Shown here: piece after piece, positions 23,967 to 35,400 of the stretch
Numbering within the stretch: the first letter of the stretch is position 1
Layout: each line of letters begins with the position of its first letter
Assembly: GCA_003952965.2 (NCBI GenBank)
Contig: CM025853.1
Span: 13,540,053-13,604,052, forward strand
Direction: 5' to 3'
Length of the DNA: 64,000 bases
From: Morella rubra
Lineage: Eukaryota > Streptophyta > Magnoliopsida > Fagales > Myricaceae
The notes under the pieces: generated by a model
What the model saw: only the letters and a program-made list of their open reading frames with translations
What the model was told of the DNA's origin: nothing
Database searches by the model: none
Translations under genes and position numbers: made by a program

Positions 23967-25156
23967 GATTTTGATGATTTCAATAAATGGATTAAGTTTA
24001 TAAAATGGACATCTTCAAAGACAAAGACGTTTTGATGAAAGAGCCAAAGACTTGAAGAAAAAGATCAAGAAGATGCAAGGAGCTCAAAAGTGAAGATTCA
24101 AGACCTTAGGGTATAACCTTGTAACTCTTAGTTTCACTTTTGACAAGGATTTGAATCACACACTTGCATATTTTTCAAACCGTGCATAATCTTCTTATCA
24201 CATGTTTGACAACCAAAATGCGCTTTAAATGTTTTCAAATCATCCCTATATAAACTCTCAAGCCTTGGTTATACTTTTGGGAAGTTGGTTTTTGAAGCGG
24301 GATTTCAAAAATGTCAAAAATAGACTTTTTAATTGTAGCGGTCTATGAAAATGATTTATAGCGGTCGACCGCTATATGAAGCGGATGATGAGACAAAATT
24401 TGACAGCATTCAAATTTTATGACCATTGAGCAACGGCTAGTTGAAGCGGTCGACTGGTACAACGGTAAAATTGTCAAATCGACCCCCAACGGCTAGTTTT
24501 CATATGTGGCTTATAATACACCTTCATAACGTCCAAAATAAATACACAACGACCACATCATTTTACTACTTGAGAAATATTCCAAACCTTCATATTCTAT
24601 ATTTCTCATATCATTCACACAAAACACACTTTCATATCCTTGTCTTTGTGTGAATCAAGAGATAGAGCTTTCCATTTCATATCCACTCTTTGAGAGAGTT
24701 TATTCTTGTAATCTTCCTATCCAAAAGAAGTGATTCCTTTAGTGAGGTTGTTCACTAAAGAAGAAGCTTAGAGAGGGTATATCTCAAGCTTGGTTGGGTT
24801 GTGAGTGGTGAGCCCGAAAATCACTTGGGTTTGAGTGTTGAGCCTGAGAAAGCACTTGTAAGGTTCTCTAGCACCTGGAAGCTAGAGTGTACACTATTTG
24901 GAAGATAGTGAAAAAACCTCAAGGCTCGGTAAAGGAGCTTGAGGGGTGGATGTAGGCGGGTTTGCCGAACCACCTAAAAATCACGTGTTTGCTTCTCTAT
25001 CCTACTCTTTACATTTAGCACTTATTTACTTGTTGCTTTAATATACTTGTGCTAAATTATCCTTTACTTTGCAAACACGGTTTTGGGGTTAAAAGCGAAA
25101 AAGTTTGGAAACCCAATTCACCCCCCTCTTGGGTTGTCTTAATCCTTGGACTTACA
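23967..25156 (+). repeat. 3' LTR of the gag-only copia-type element
   Basis: It is nearly identical to the 5' LTR by eye, with scattered substitutions and 1-3 base indels. The first ~24 bases of the LTR (TGTTGGCTTTTGTGCACAAT and the following few) are missing, so the purine tract joins directly to GATTTTGATG. The 20-bp palindrome is conserved at 24357-24376, while the second (CGGTCGACCG in the 5' LTR) is mutated to CGGTCGACTG. Confidence 0.85.
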
Positions 25157-25547
25157 ATTTTTAAGCAAGTTTGAAGTTAGTCATTTTCTCTAGGGAGACG
25201 ATTTTACTTTTTGGGTTAATTATTACACTACAAAACTTCTATACTTGGGATAACCATTGTGTTGCTCATTTTAGAGTGAGTCAGTCCACCCACAAGATTG
25301 TATCATCCTAGAAAAAGTCGTCTTTTTAAACTGTTGCTTTTCAGACGTTGCTTTTAAATCCTAGAAAAGGCAACTCCTTTTAGTCCAAAGTTTTCTGTAG
25401 AGCTCACGCTCCGTTGTTCTCTTCGGGAGATCATGGAGAAGATCTTCGAGTTCCAGAAGTGAAAGTTTTCAAGGTTTTTGAAGTAAGTTATTTTTTTATT
25501 AGAAATATGTTTAGGATTTTTTTAGAACTGCCATAATTTGCAATGAT

Positions 25548-25739
25548 GTTTGCATACTGAAATTTTGGCCATGTCAAAATTTGGGTAACTAGTAAATAAT
25601 CTCTCTCCCTATCAAATAATATCTTTCTATTACAATAAACATAAAAAATTCAGTTAAATATTCTCCCTCTTCACTTTTTCACTAACACCTATAAACCAAA
25701 ATTTTGACATGGTCAATCAAAATTTTGGTATTCAAATAC
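25548..25739. mobile_element. Small hairpin MITE-like element, about 190 bp
   Basis: The left arm 'gtttgcatactgaaattttggccatgtcaaaattt' pairs with the right arm, which reads 'aaattttgacatgg...ccaaattttgg...tattcaaatac' in the opposite sense, across an AT-rich loop. No coding capacity. The exact ends and the target duplication were not resolved, so the superfamily is open. Confidence 0.45.
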
Positions 25740-25879
25740 GATTAGAAGTAGTAGATCTTTAATTTTCTAAGTAGATTAGATCTATTGTCGTTTCTATAAA
25801 TGCTCATGTAAGATTGTAAATTAACAATGTCAAAACAATATTTTTATAAGTATTTTTTTGGTCTAGAAAAATGTAAAAA

Positions 25880-27000
25880 CAACTTGGTCTATACACATTG
25901 ATGTACATAGAAGGAACAAGAAGGATGCAGATTGAAGGTAAAGTTTCTAGAAGGTCTTTCAACTATCAAGAAGGTCTGGAATAGTTTGAAGAAAGCTCTG
26001 GAGCTTTACAGTTGGTAGAGTTAGCTTGGGACTAGAACAGAATCAGCCTGACAGAGATTTCAACTTAGTTAGAACTTCGCCAAACAATTTCTATAGCCTA
26101 ATTGACCTGACCAACATGTTGAGCCTCATGTATATGCTGAACTAAATATTTGCCATACACATTCAAATCTTTACATATGTTCATTGTTATTTGATTCTCT
26201 CTCTACACAAGCCTTATGCATTTTAAAGAGTTAAGTTGAGAGAGTTGCTACTTCTCATTGGTTGGAAGATTGAAGAAGTAGAAATCTGCTGAAGGATGAC
26301 ACAACCATTTCTCCATTTCTACTTGGATATTGAAGACTGCAATCACCGAAATCACACAAAATCTTGAGAGTTCTCAAGAGTTGTTGCTGGAGTTCCAGGA
26401 CCTGAAGGGACTAGCGACTTCATTGGTATCCACTTGGAACAGATCAAAGTTCTGGTCAAAGAATTGAGTGTGAGACACCAGCTCATGAAGTTTCTTGAGT
26501 GGCTTTCCGAAATTGGAGAATCTGGATAAGCGATGAGGTTTGCTTATGATCACTAGTTTGTAAAGCTTGAGTTTATAGTTGACCAAGGGTGTGCCCTTTA
26601 CACCCGGAGTGTTTTTGTTTCTTAGAGGAAGACACTTGAAGAAATTTTTCACTTTGTAACCAAAAATCAATGTGTTGATTTTCTTGTTTGGTTGCTTGAT
26701 TTCGTTTAGCTGTCTTGGTGCTTTGATAAGTTTCTTTCATTGTCTTAGATAATTAATTAAGTATCTTGAGCCTTAATTGAGCAATCTTGACTTGAAGAAT
26801 CTATTGCTCTGTCAAAACTGTTTTTAAAGTTAAATTATAGTTAGTCTCGAGTTAGACAACTAGAAATCTTAAATTGACAGCTTGTTGATTTAATTCTATT
26901 TGGTGCGTGTTTTGGTATTTCTGAAAAAAGGAAAATTAACATAATTTTTAAATATATATATTCACCCCCTCTAGGTATAGTATAGAGTTTAAACTTGATT
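25880..27000 (+). mobile_element. Possible decayed LTR-like segment
   Basis: The end 'tatatattcaccccctctaggt' (26950-26975) and the upstream layout resemble a copia-type LTR 3' end, including exon-like segments with short open frames on both strands. No TG start, duplication or internal region was found. 27001-28080 is also without a recognisable gene. Confidence 0.3.
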
Positions 27001-28106
27001 ATCATCTTCACTTTTATCCTCCACGAACCACTCAAATTAGAGTGTCTCCACTAAAATTCTAGTTGTTGTCTCCTATGGATTCTTCCAATAGATCAATGGT
27101 GGATAAATATCCATAATGGGCTTTTAAAAATTATCTACGTAGTGTCAACATAAAGGCGCAAGAAATCCTCATCACTTTGCACTATCTCCTTATATCCCCA
27201 ATTTAGAATTCCTCCCCCTTTCTACCATGAGTAGAGATCCCCTTTTACCACCATATATCCTCATTCTATTAATATTATACAGAGTTAATATATTTTTGCC
27301 TTTGATTATTAGGGTTCTAACACTTTACACTGTAAACTACCAATTTCGTTACACAACCGTCCAAAATCTGTTATGAGATAGTTGTCTTAGGCTGAGCCTA
27401 TACTTGAATAACCCTAGATTAGAGTACACCAAGCTAATTTAATAATTTCCTACAATGTCCTTCTCTCCTACCTTTCGTCGTTTTGCTATGTTAGTCGTTT
27501 GAACTTGTTAACAAATAAATATATCTTACGGGCTTAGTAAAAAATATATCTTGTAACATTCACCACATAAATATATCTCACAAGTGAGGTTTTTTCCTAC
27601 ATATTTTTATTGGCTCTTTACAGCTTGAACGCTGACGTAGGTTTACTAACTCTACAATTCCATTGAAAACATTATTGTAACATTCTAAATTTTTCATCAA
27701 TAATCACAAAATTGTAGGCTATTTGTTCAACTAATTAATTGAAATAAAAAAGAATATAAAATTAAGGAAAAATACATTTTGTACCCTTAATTATGGGTAT
27801 GACATTTTGCACTCTCGTCTTTCAATTTCGTGACATTGAACCCAAAAAATTAAAGTATGGGAGTGAATCAAGTCTATTTTTCCACTTAAATTATTTAGAG
27901 AAGTTGAAAATTACCGGATACAAAAGAACAATACTGGGATAATGGAAAATCTAGGACCAAATATTAAGATATTGCTTTTACATATTTTCCTTTTAGCAAA
28001 TCTAGTATCCGGTAATTGCATTTATATATCCATCTTTTGAACAAAAATGCCAATAGATTGAATTATTTTAGGTGTACAATTAATGGCTTTATAAAAAAAA
28101 AAATGT

Positions 28107-28612
28107 ATAGTTAAATATACTTTGCACCTATTATGTTTTGAGCTGTTGACACATTGCACTCCAATATTTTATTTTTGAGACATTGAGCCCATTATATTAT
28201 ATCTTCTAACAATTTGCACCTCGGAGTAAAATTTGGTATCAAATTAGACGATAATCGTTTAACACATGCCTCTCAGTGATCTCAGTACCAGTCAGATTAC
28301 TATATTGCTCTCGAATCTTAAACAAGTCACAATTAAATGAGCTTCAAAATCCAATATGCGAAAATCGTGATTGTTTGAAGCTCATTTAATTGTTATTTTT
28401 TTAAGATTTAAGGACAATATGACAATCTAATAGAAACTAAAGTCACGTGAAAGGCACGTGTAAATAATTACCATCTAATTTGATACCAAATTTCACTCTA
28501 GGGTGTAAATCATTAGAGGAGATAATATAATGAGCATAATGTCTGAAAAAAATATTAGAGTGTAATGTGTCAACACTCCAAATATAAAGAGTGCAAAGTG
28601 TATTTAACACTT
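28107..28612. mobile_element. Foldback MITE, about 505 bp
   Basis: Nearly the whole element is one long inverted repeat. Left-arm blocks such as 'ttgacacattgcactc', 'tttggtatcaaattaga' and 'aattaaatgagcttcaaa' are mirrored in the right arm, leaving a loop of about 20 nt near 28352-28373. It ends about 790 bp upstream of the ABCD2-like start codon. A transcript would form a hairpin of about 240 bp, a likely small-RNA source. The target duplication was not resolved. Confidence 0.75.
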
Positions 28613-29400
28613 AAATGAAACTCGTAGTTTAATGGTTCAAAACATGTTCGAGGAAATCCATCAAATACAATAAGACTATAGTGAGAGGCAAGCCAGACCT
28701 CGCATTTGGTGGGGCCAAATTTATAATACTTTTTTTGAAGGGATCAATGTAAAAAAATTAAAAACTAAACTAAAAATGTTTTCCTTAAGTTGTGGGGGAG
28801 GTGCCGCTGACCCAACAAGTGTAAATTTGTAAGGGATTCGCATGTAGGACAGACAAAGCAACATAACAAACGATCCCAAAGTGTTTGCTTATTAATTTCA
28901 AATTTTTGATTAACAAAATAGTAATAAAATAACTATAATAAAATCTTTCTCATTGAATCATTTATTTTGATTACAAAAATTCTTAAAAATTCAATGAAAT
29001 CATTTTCTCTAATTTTTTGATTTTTCACCGATTGTTTGTGAAGGAATTAGCCACTTTGAAATTGAGAGATAAAAAAGATCTGAGGTTGTCGTGGCGATTC
29101 GAGGATCGCAAAGACTGTCCTCGAATTGCAGCCGAGGATAAGATAATTGGTCAAAGATCTCTTTGACAGAAGGAAAGAATAATGAAAGAAAAAGGAAGTG
29201 AAAATAGGAAGCAAAACCAGTCTGCAGCAGCAGCAGCCTCAGAACAATGGAATGGACGCCACCAAGGTTATGTTTTGTCTCAAAAGCGAAGTGAAGAGAA
29301 GTTGCGGTGCATAGCGGCGTCGACGAAAGAGAATTACAGAATTATTATTTTAGTAAAATAAACGAAGAAATAGTTAAAAACAGAGAGAACCAGATTAGTA
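28613..29400 (+). promoter_or_regulatory. Upstream region of the ABCD2-like gene
   Basis: No other gene lies between the foldback MITE and the start codon, so this stretch should hold the promoter and 5' leader. It contains a CAG trinucleotide run (29224-29235). I saw no unambiguous TATA box or initiator, and the transcription start cannot be placed from sequence. Confidence 0.4.
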
Positions 29401-32400
29401 ATGGGACTTGTACAGACACAAACGCACGTTCTCTCCCTCTGCAATGGCTACAAATACTACACCCATCCACCATGTCATGAAGAAGTTCGTGTGTGCTTTC
29501 TCTCTAAGTATTCGTCAATCATGCCCACTGTTGTTGCCAGTTCTAGGCCTCGCCGGAGGAGGAGGACGAACACCGTCGAAGCCCCTAGATCATCGTCCTC
29601 TGACTCTTCCCCAACTTCAACTGTAACGTCAACCTTGACTTCAACTTCGAACCCAGATAAGAAGGATGCGAAAGATGAGGACCCTGATGTGCGAAATACT
29701 CTTCTGAAGAGATTGTGGAAGGTGGCAGCTCCCTATTGGTCCTCTGACGACAAAGTCCAGGCAAGATTGCAGCTGGCCGCCGTCTTTGCTCTCACTTTAG
29801 GAACCACCGGCATTAGTGTCGGCTTTAATTTCCTCGGCCGCGACTTCTATAATGCTCTTGCCAGTAATTTCCTTTCGCTTTTTCCTTTTCTCTTCCGACC
29901 CCTTCTCTTTATACAGCTCCTTCTGTGTTGTTACTCTCCCACTTTAATATGCTGCTGATGAATTGAACTTTTCTGAAAAAGACAAGGACCAAGAACAATT
30001 CACCAAGCAACTTCTGTATTACCTGGGTAGCTTTGCTGTTGGAATTCCGGTGAGAAAATTTGCTCCACTTTGTGTATTAGGTATTCCTCTGCTTGCTTTG
30101 TCTTCTCTTCATTCTTTCACACAACATCATTATGTGAGAAAGACTAGGAAAGATGTTTACCTGACTTTTAGTATCAAAGAAAAATAATGTGAGATTGCTT
30201 GTTAGGAAACGCCATTACTTCAGAAAAAAATAAATAAATGAAGTTTTAAAAATAACAACATGCTCTGAAAGAATTTGTGCCCTTTCCTTACTCTGTAAGA
30301 TTTCCATTTCCGTTTTTTAGCTTTACTACTTTCGCCAAATTTAAGAAAAGGAAAGAAAAAAAAAGCTTGTAGATGTATGGTCAACAAACTAATTAGTTAT
30401 TGGAGTATAGCATAGTTCTCAAAAGTTTTATTGGATCATGGAAATATGAGATCTTTTAATAGCAGTATGTTATACAGTGGTTTCCATATTACAGATTATA
30501 ATCTGTACCAAATATGCTCATAGAATCATTGATTTTTAACTTGTTGTAAAAGTAAATGAACAGGTTCTCTTAGTTTCCTTTCTATGAGTCGACTTCTACT
30601 GTTTCACAAGTACTACGGAATTCATATTCAATATCGTGGATTGCCCCTTGTATGTTGTTGCTGCGCAGTTCTTTGTACTGAGAGATTATGCAAGAGACAT
30701 TCTTGCTCTGAGATGGAGGTCTTGGATGACAAGATATTACATGGAACGCTATCTGAACAATCGTACATTTTACAAAATTCAATCGCAATCAATTATAGAT
30801 AATCCAGATCAGCGGATTGTTGATGATCTAAGTTCTTTCACGGGGACAGCCCTTGCCTTCTCCTTGACACTTTTCAATGCTGCTGTAGACTTGATATCTT
30901 TTAGTAACATCTTGTACGGCATCTATCCTCCTCTTTTTCTTGTTCTTCTTGTATACTCAATCGGTGGAACAGCTATTAGTGTATTTCTTGGAAAGGTAAA
31001 TACCCCATTCTCAAGTGCACTGAAATTTTCTAATTTTGGTTATACCGGTTTGGCTGATTGGAAACAGTTTCACTTATAATTCCAGGGTTTGGTCACTCTA
31101 AATTTCTTGCAAGAAAAAAAAGAAGCAGATTTTCGTTATGGACTTGTACGCGTTAGAGAAAATGCCGAATCAATTGCTTTCTATGGCGGTGAAGAGAACG
31201 AAATGCAACTTTTGCTGCAGTACTTCAGAAGTGCTTTTGAAAATTTGACTGTATGGATGATTGTTTCATCTTCCCCTTATGATATTTCTGATTACAGTTT
31301 TGCTGCATTACAGTCATGTGTGTACTTTTGCTCTGTAAACTGCTCGTTCTCTCACATCTTGGGCGACTTCCCCCATTTTACATACTGGATTGTACGTATA
31401 GATTTGGTCTCAAGGTAGGGGAGGTGTAGTCCTATTATGTTAATGCCAGCATCTGGAGTTATTTCTCTAGGCAGATCCATGTTTGAAAACATCATGGATG
31501 TTGAGAGTCCTTATGAAATTTTAATCCGCTCTGGAACCTTTTTATGGCCAAAAAACATCACTGAGGTTGGTTCCATTTTGGTTGGCTTCAACATCCATAC
31601 AGGCGTATGGTCAACTTTGTCCCTAAATTTGGCCTTACTTTTGTGGAACCCTTATGTTGGGTCATGTTCGTTTTCATCATTTTTGTAGGATTTGAATCCT
31701 ACTTTTATTTTTACAATCCAAACATCATAACATACACGCATTTTAATACAACACTTTATTACTTTTTTTACACACACCAATTCCTTTTAACAACTTCTAC
31801 ACACACATTTTTATGCAACTTTAACACCACCTAAATATTCACAATTTCATCAGAATCCTAAAAAAAACATGAAAACGAACATCACCTTGGTATTAGGTGC
31901 TTTTATCTGCCCATGTGGGAACTCAGTTTTTTAGCCTGATCTCAATATTGACAGCTGTTGATGTTCCCACCCTGCAAAGCTCTTTGCAGAGAGGAATCCA
32001 TATTAACTCTTTCATTTGAAGCCGCCACTGTAGTCCTCTTCAGCACAAACACACAATGCCTATGGTTATAATACTGCATATGACTATACATACACTATCA
32101 CCACAAAAACAACAATCTCTGTTTCCTATGACCCTCAGTTAGTGGGATTGAAAATCCTACGATGGTACTAGCTGCTAATGCTGAGCGTGTAACGTCTTAC
32201 TGTACATACCAGCTAATGCTGAGCGTGTAACGTCTTACTGTACATACCAGCTAATGCTAAGCATGTAATGTCTCACTGTACTTTGGTATGTAGAGTTTAA
32301 ATTTGCTATGTTACATGATATAACATCCATTTCTCGATATAAGCTACATTGAGAGTGATAAATGGTCTACAATATAACCATCCAAGCATTCGTTATAGTA

Positions 32401-35400
32401 TTTGAGCAAGTGATGAGTAAATATGTCAAGAACAATTATCTTAGTTGCATGTACTATTTGCTATTACTTTACATCCCGTTTCGATTGATGGTGAATCTCC
32501 TGAATCTGAAACCTCAATATTTCCATTTATATGAATATTGTTGGGGATGGCCAAACCCATTTACTTTTCTCTCATTCCCTCTGATTTGTGCCTCCTTTAG
32601 CTTCTCATTCACTGTTGTGTAATGCTAGGTTATTAGTAGTGCGGATAAATCTCATTACTTGCAATGATATTTATGGCTCTCTAACTACAGGATTACTGTT
32701 CTTGTTTTGCTTTGCAGCAATTGTTGATATCTTCTAGAAACCTAGAGTTTTTCACCAATGGCTACCGCTACCTCATTCAAATTCTTCCTGCTGCTGTTGT
32801 TGCACCCATGTATTTCTCCGGGAAAATTGAGTTTGGTGTAATCAATCAGTCAGTATCTGCTTTCAATCATATTCTTGGAGACTTCTCTCTTATTGTTTAC
32901 CAATTTCAGGCTATCAGTGCATTTTCAGCTGTCATTGATCGGCTAGGTACTGTACTTTTTCCCTTTCCACTCCTTGTATGATTATTTGGCAATGGTACAT
33001 CTTTGTCTTTCGGATTCATTTCAAAGGCCATTCTCGTAAACTCTTTGGATGGCCCAGTGTGCAGAAGTCTTCCTTCAATGCAATTCTCGGGAACTCCTTG
33101 GATGGCCTTTGATCGAACTCCCATTCAAACTCTTGGAATACCTGTCAATTTTTAGAAAAAAAATTTATTGAGTTTTTGTGTAATTCCATCAGTGCTGGCC
33201 TTTTTCTATTTATTTCTCTCTTGTAGCCACCAACAGTTGGCTTTTAATATTTTGGGAGACTTTCTGCGCTTTTTTAATGCTGAGTATTCTTCAAAATCAA
33301 CAAGGTGTTGATGTTCTTGTCCCTTGTATTCTTCTTGAATCAAACAGATCTGAAAAATGACTTACTAGTAATCATGTGCAAATCAACAGATTTAGAGTGA
33401 GTTGTGCTAATTTGGCCCACATCTCTTTCTCCTATGTTCTCCCTGTATCAATCTCCATGAGGAGGGATACAGGAGATGAGGCTATGACGGGATTTTCACT
33501 TTCCTATAGTTTTATGATTTGAAGAAAGCAGAAGGATATTTTCACCGTGCTTATTCGGTTTCTCTGCATTCCTGGATCTGTAAAGTGATTAGAAGTACCT
33601 CATTTGCAGAATATCTGTGTATCTGGTTTTTCCAGAACACTTCTGTTCCACCATTGTCTGAAAGTAGTTTATATCTTGGATATTTGATATAATTATACTG
33701 TTGGTAAAATCGTTTGCAGTTTATATTTGTTTATCAAATTTTCTGTGGGTGGGTGTGGGTATTTGTCATTCTGCTTCTATTACCATTTTTATTGTCAGAA
33801 AGTGGTCTGGGTTGCACTAGTGTCTTCGATCTTTAAAAGTTACCTTATTGTTTTTATTTGGTTATTTTTGTCTAAAATCTCCTCTTACTCATTCTTTGTT
33901 TTTTGGGCCTCCTCTTGCTCATTCAAGAATGTATTGATTATTCCTGAGGTACATGACCTAGAGAACCTTGTCAAGGGATAGATGAATAACTGCTTTGGCC
34001 CTCTCATATATGCAGGTGAATTTGATGATGTCTTAGACAGCAGCAGCTCTGACTCTGTTTCAGACCCCTCAGAAGAGATATGTCTTGAGTATCATAGGGT
34101 TAGACGTTCACCTGTACTGGATTCAAATGGATCCATGACCAAAGACAGTTGTAAAAATTTATTGGATATAGAGAACTTGACTCTACAGACCCCAAGTAAA
34201 GCTACACTGGTTAAAGACTTGAAATTGGTGGTCAATGAGAAGGATCACTTACTGGTAAGTGATTTATTTCTGTCATGTTTAATGGTTTATGAATTACATA
34301 TTCATAAGTGTGTAGAGGCTGAAGAAATTTTCTGGTCCATAATTATGCTGACAGGTAACAGGACCTAGTGGGAGTGGAAAGACGTCCTTGCTAAGAGCTA
34401 TGGCTGGTCTTTTGTGTACTGGAAAAGGAAAAATCACATTCTACATTGAAGAAGAAGAAAACCCTAAGCCATCAATTTCTTTTGATGGGGATGCTACTAG
34501 GGTAAATAATATGAATAATATGCATGGGGAACTTGAAAACCCTGTAAATAGGAATAGTAGAGACATATTCTTCCTTCCCCAAAGACCATATATGGTTCTG
34601 GGAACGCTTCGTCAACAATTGCTTTATCCTACGTGGGCTGAGGATGCGACTGCCAACTCAGATGGCGCTAAAGCAACTGGTGCGTAGTTTCATTTTCAAC
34701 ACTACGTCTTGAAATACTACATTGTAGATGAAGCATGCCTTAAACATCAGTAGAAGTTTGTGCTTAATGCATTTGTGGTTTTTGTTTTATATTTTACATT
34801 AAACAATTGGCCGCCCAAAACGATAAAAGTTGGTCCTAGGTTTCAAAAAAAAAAAAAAAAAATTGTTCTTGAATTTCATCCATTCTTGAAAATGCTCCTA
34901 TCATCGGGGATTTGTTTGGAATCCTAATGAAATTGCTGATGTAGTAAGCCACAGAGACACTGACTGACAGATGGCATGTTATATGCCCAAAAAAGTAGAA
35001 AAACCAAAAGAATAGAAAGAAAAGTTACCCTCCCCTTGGAATGAGGGAGGGGGGTAACCCTGCCCCGCCCTGCATTTACTGATGCCCGCTAAATTCCAGA
35101 TATTGTGATATGCTGCCATACTTGGACTCTGAAACTATTAGCTATCAGTTAAACTGATGCGTTATCTCCTGCAGAGTACCCATGAGACTGATGAATTAAA
35201 GAATTTTTCGTGTACCACCTTTTCTGATACACTGACATGCATTCATTTTTTTGTACAAACACCAATGGATGGTGAATGCTACTGAAAACTCTGCATCAGA
35301 AACCATTTTATGTCTGTGCTTCTTTCTTCTTTCCAATCGGGGCGGGGGGAGGGAATCCTCTCTACCCTATGTCCCCCACCTTGTTTTTGTAGTGTTTCTA

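Larger units (their letters stand above)
20509..25156 (+). mobile_element. Non-autonomous copia-type LTR retrotransposon carrying only gag
   Basis: Two LTRs of about 1.2 kb in direct orientation flank 2.24 kb of internal DNA. The element is bordered by the 5-bp duplication ATTTT (20504-20508 and 25157-25161). A primer binding site TGGTATCAGAGC, complementary to initiator tRNA-Met, lies at 21727-21738, two bases after the 5' LTR. A purine-rich tract (AAAAAGGGGGA, 23958-23968) precedes the 3' LTR. Only a gag-like region with a zinc knuckle is present. There is no protease, integrase, RT or RNase H, nor space for them. This matches the class called TR-GAG in plants, which depends on a related autonomous copia element for enzymes. 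Confidence 0.85.

Noticed and set aside
20504..25161. Intact autonomous copia element
   Set aside because: The interior is only 2.24 kb, with no protease, integrase, RT or RNase H, and gag itself is frameshifted.
29408..29626. Alternative first frame starting MYRHKRTF / [11 protein letters not shown]
   Set aside because: It does not connect to the conserved transporter frame; frame 1 from 29401 stays open into '[13 protein letters not shown]'.
31437..31688. 83-codon frame inside intron 4 as an extra ABCD2 exon
   Set aside because: Exons 4 and 5 join in frame across it ('ENLT' to 'QLLISS') as in the family, and the insert has no counterpart.
32168..32280. Regular repeats that might suggest a CRISPR array
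   Set aside because: The units are contiguous tandem copies without unique spacers and lie in an intron of a plant gene.
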